This document shows, in pieces, positions 61,414-64,000 of a DNA stretch of 64,000 bases. Origin of the DNA: an uncultured Desulfuromonadales bacterium (GTDB lineage Bacteria > Desulfobacterota > Desulfuromonadia > Geobacterales > Pseudopelobacteraceae); the NCBI GenBank assembly GCA_903868145.1, contig CAIPTY010000010.1:62001-126000 (forward strand), written 5' to 3'. How positions within the stretch are numbered: position 1 is the stretch's first letter; each line of letters starts with the position of its first letter. The translations under genes were made by a program, and so were the position numbers. Under the pieces are notes generated by a model, which saw only the letters and a program-made list of their open reading frames with translations, had not been told where the DNA came from and did no database searches.

Positions 61414-63390
61414 ATGAGAAAACAATCGACCGTTTTTTCCATAGCCGGTTTTCTTCTCGGAAGCGGTGCGCCGATCGGATGGGTCTTCATCAGGATTCTG
61501 TTTTTCTACGAAACCAAAAAGTCCGTTTTTGATCAGGTAATTGGAGATATTTTCCTGAACCGTGAGCATCTGGCTTTTTACTGTTACATGGCACTCGGGA
61601 CAGCGGTTGTCCTCTCCATTCTGGGTTATCTGATCGGGAAAAACGGGGATGAGCTTCGGGTACGGGCTACCGAGCTGGCGATCCTGCACAGGGAGGTCGC
61701 CTCCCAGAAAGAGATTTTCGAGAACCGTTACAAGGTTCTGGACAGCAACATCAAAAACTTTCACCACATCAGCAGTAAAATGCAGATGTCGCTTGATATT
61801 GAAGAGATCCTGCTGCTGTGCGCAGAAGGCCTGCACGAGGTGTTGGGATACGAAAGAGTCAATATCCTGATGACCGAGGATGGCAAGAATGTCCGTTTTG
61901 TGGTTGCTCTGGGCACGGATGCCTTCAATATATCCGGCGTCACCATGCCCCTGGACGAACGAATCGGCGTTATCTACAAGTGCTTCAATGAGAAAAAGGT
62001 CTATCTGATTGATGATATTTCACGGCATCCCGATGATTATCATCTACAGGCGCCGTATAACAAACTGACTCCGCTCCGCTCGAAAAGCTTTATTCTCTGC
62101 CCGATCATCGTCAAGGGGCAAAGCATCGGCGCATTCGCCATCGATAACAAATCAAGTAAACGCGCCCTTAACGATTCCGATGTTGATACCATCATGCTGT
62201 TTGCCGACCAGGTTGCCTCGGCAGTCACCCGCATCAATCTGCTCAAATCGATCGATACCCTGACAGGTGAGATGGAAAACTCGTTTACCTCGCTGCTGGC
62301 CAGCCGCGAACAGTATTCCCGTAATGTAACGGACCTCAAGGATAACGTGGATTCACTGGCCGACGGCACTGCCGTTATCGCTTCGGCCTCTGAAGGCGTG
62401 ATGGCCTCTGTGGATGAAACCAGCAGTGCAGTCAACGAAATCTCCGTCGCCATCGAACAGGTTACCCGCAACCTGGATCACCTGGCAGGCATCGTTCAGC
62501 AGTCCGCCTCGGCCATGGAAGAGATAAACACCACCATCAGCAGCGTGGAGCAGAATGCGGCGATTTCCCACGAAGTTTCGAGCCAGGTCAAATCTCAGGC
62601 TGACGAAAGCCTGAACGTCGTTGCGGAGACCATCAACTCTCTGGCAGAGATCCAGGTCTCGGTCGGTCTCTCCTACGATGCCATTACACGTCTTTCAGAA
62701 AACAGCAGCCGCATAGAAAACATCGTCAGCGTTATCAATGACATCACCAAACGCACCAATCTGCTGGCCCTCAACGCCTCGATCATTGCCGCCCAGGCGG
62801 GAGAGTACGGCAAGAGCTTCGGGGTTGTCGCCGATGAGATCCGCAACCTCTCGCTGCAGACGGGACAGTCCACCGGCGAGATCACCGGCATCATCGAAGA
62901 GATCATGAGCGAATCCAGCACCGCCGCCAGCAACATTACGGCCACAAAAAGCCTGGTTCAGCGCGGGGTTGAGCTTGGACACGGTACCGGCAAGACCCTC
63001 AAGGCAATCTACGACAGCTCGGTCTGCTCCATGGACATGACCCAGCAGATTAAACAGGCAACCGCAGAACAGGTTTCCAGTGTCCAGATGGTCTCCCGTT
63101 CCATGGAGGATATCAGCTCCATGACATCCCAGATTTTTGCCGCCTCCACCGATCAGGCCAGGGCGACCAGGAGCATTGCGCGTTCGATAGAGGCTATCAA
63201 GGACATGGCCCACGAAATGGTCAGATCCACAACCCACCAGGTTGAAGACGGTCGTCAGATCCGCCGAACGGTGGAATCGGTCAGCATGATGGTGACAGAA
63301 ATGTTCGACAATATGGAACGGCGCCGCACCGAAAGCGCTGCGGTAATCATGGAGCTTGAGTCCATGAAGAATCGCACCAGCCAGATATAG
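61414..63390 (+). CDS. GAF-containing methyl-accepting chemotaxis-type protein
   Basis: 658 residues from the ATG at 61414 (AAGGGTGG upstream); the frame extends into the PilZ gene end (61357). Two membrane segments (about 10-30 and 60-80), a coiled linker, a GAF domain (about 130-285, with [23 protein letters not shown]), then the signalling domain. The hairpin tip reads [38 protein letters not shown], differing from the canonical AAIEAARAGEQ. The input is therefore probably an intracellular GAF ligand, and the output a CheA pathway not encoded here. Confidence 0.9.
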   Translation: MRKQSTVFSIAGFLLGSGAPIGWVFIRILFFYETKKSVFDQVIGDIFLNREHLAFYCYMALGTAVVLSILGYLIGKNGDELRVRATELAILHREVASQKEIFENRYKVLDSNIKNFHHISSKMQMSLDIEEILLLCAEGLHEVLGYERVNILMTEDGKNVRFVVALGTDAFNISGVTMPLDERIGVIYKCFNEKKVYLIDDISRHPDDYHLQAPYNKLTPLRSKSFILCPIIVKGQSIGAFAIDNKSSKRALNDSDVDTIMLFADQVASAVTRINLLKSIDTLTGEMENSFTSLLASREQYSRNVTDLKDNVDSLADGTAVIASASEGVMASVDETSSAVNEISVAIEQVTRNLDHLAGIVQQSASAMEEINTTISSVEQNAAISHEVSSQVKSQADESLNVVAETINSLAEIQVSVGLSYDAITRLSENSSRIENIVSVINDITKRTNLLALNASIIAAQAGEYGKSFGVVADEIRNLSLQTGQSTGEITGIIEEIMSESSTAASNITATKSLVQRGVELGHGTGKTLKAIYDSSVCSMDMTQQIKQATAEQVSSVQMVSRSMEDISSMTSQIFAASTDQARATRSIARSIEAIKDMAHEMVRSTTHQVEDGRQIRRTVESVSMMVTEMFDNMERRRTESAAVIMELESMKNRTSQI

Positions 63391-63405
63391 GTTTTTGGAG
63401 ACACA

Positions 63406-64000
63406 ATGCGCAAAAAGAAGATTACCATACCGGATATCCTTCAGATGAAACAGGAGCACAGCAGGATCAGCATGCTGACATCCTACGACTACCCGTTTAC
63501 ACGCATTATGGACGCGGCCGGTGTGGACATCATCCTGGTCGGAGATTCCGTCGGCGTCGTGGTTGCCGGACATGAAACAACCCTGCCGGTGACAATGGAC
63601 GAGATGCTGTATCACGTCCGGGCGGTCAGGCGGGCTGAACCCAAGGCGCTGGTGGTGGCCGATATGCCGTTCATGTCGTACCAGATCAGCATCGAGGAGG
63701 CCTGCCGCAACTGTGGACGGATGATCAAAGAAGGGGGTGCAGAGGCGGTCAAGATCGAGGGGGGCATGAACATGGCCCACGTCATCCGTGCTGTTTCCTC
63801 CATTGACATCCCGGTAATGGGCCATGTCGGCCTTACCCCCCAGTCGATTCACCGCATGGGGGGGTATAAGGTGCAGGGACGCATGGGCCAGGCAGATCGG
63901 ATCGTGGAGGATGCCCATGCTGTTCAGGCAGCCGGGGCATTTTCCGTTGTGCTTGAGGGAATCCCTGCCAGGCTTGCAGCCCGGATCAGTTCCGAACTCT
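63406..64000 (+). CDS. panB: 3-methyl-2-oxobutanoate hydroxymethyltransferase, 3' end outside window
   Basis: At least 198 residues, running off the right edge. Start ATG at 63406 with GGAG 5 nt upstream. PanB signature: ISMLTSYDYPFTRIMDAAG, ILVGDSVGVVVAGHETTLPVTMDEM, VVADMPFMSYQ, EAVKIEGGM, and GHVGLTPQSIHRMGGYKVQGR, all around the Mg-binding Asp and substrate His. It makes ketopantoate for coenzyme A. panC would be expected next. It may share a transcript with the methyl-accepting gene, 15 bp upstream. Confidence 0.95.
   Translation, partial: MRKKKITIPDILQMKQEHSRISMLTSYDYPFTRIMDAAGVDIILVGDSVGVVVAGHETTLPVTMDEMLYHVRAVRRAEPKALVVADMPFMSYQISIEEACRNCGRMIKEGGAEAVKIEGGMNMAHVIRAVSSIDIPVMGHVGLTPQSIHRMGGYKVQGRMGQADRIVEDAHAVQAAGAFSVVLEGIPARLAARISSEL

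Noticed and set aside
62695-63918. 407-codon minus-strand frame
   Set aside because: It lies opposite the methyl-accepting signalling domain and panB; His- and Gly-rich composition is typical of antisense frames in high-GC coding DNA.

Overview
The window is about 64 kb of a chromosome from a deltaproteobacterium of the Geobacter/Pelobacter/Trichlorobacter type. This is inferred from gene families and their combinations, not from a database search: a CheX-type phosphatase beside a CheY, several parvulin lipoproteins, two diguanylate cyclases plus PilZ and MshEN-like domains, a monohaem cytochrome c lipoprotein, a nikR/nikMNQO nickel system, a gmhA/hldE heptose cluster, and mfd followed by ppiC genes. 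No rRNA, tRNA or CRISPR array was seen. panB runs off the right edge and an XRE regulator off the left edge.

Layout. 1-2.8 kb is a small accessory patch: a partial HTH regulator, three overlapping lipoprotein genes (two FlgO-like), and a Phd/ParE-type toxin-antitoxin pair. 2.8-19.2 kb holds prfC, a large hybrid sensor kinase, DoxX, two GGDEF proteins, two tandem trans-sulfuration enzymes, a helical-repeat protein, a shortened MuiA-like protein, a periplasmic parvulin and a CheY/CheX pair. 19.3-33.5 kb is one long minus-strand run of touching or overlapping genes for surface polysaccharide: flippase, FkbM and other methyltransferases, six or seven glycosyltransferases, GDP-mannose dehydratase, a YfhO membrane protein and finally trmN6. 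nikR sits at its head with no gap. Divergent from it, 33.7-36.5 kb encodes an ECF-type nickel transporter (nikMN, nikQ, nikO). 36.5-46.9 kb carries one-carbon and housekeeping genes (cytochrome c, folD, srkA, metF, ychJ, thioesterase, glmU, a conserved protein, mfd).

46.9-51.4 kb is an inserted island at the 3' end of mfd and the most interesting part of the window. It starts with a catalytic-domain-less remnant of an integron-type integrase on the minus strand. Plus-strand unknown genes of low GC follow, then two attC-like hairpins, an mqsRA toxin-antitoxin pair, a qac-like SMR efflux gene, and a second, diverged copy of the mfd 3' end. I read it as a decayed chromosomal integron or cassette array flanked by mfd-end repeats. 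A cluster of ACCTATATAGGT boxes, three of them exactly 20 bp apart, lies inside it.

51.4-64 kb returns to the core: two parvulin lipoproteins, a degenerate double-receiver protein, the heptose cluster (hldE, a conserved unknown, gmhA, a glycosyltransferase), mreB, class II aldolase, a PilZ protein, a GAF-containing methyl-accepting protein and panB. Two intergenic inverted-repeat elements built from CAC(A/G)GAG units (41.0 and 58.5 kb) belong to one dispersed family.

The core genes serve envelope construction (polysaccharide, heptose, MreB, GlmU), c-di-GMP and chemotaxis-like signalling, sulfur amino acid and folate metabolism, and nickel homeostasis. The island adds stress and resistance cargo.
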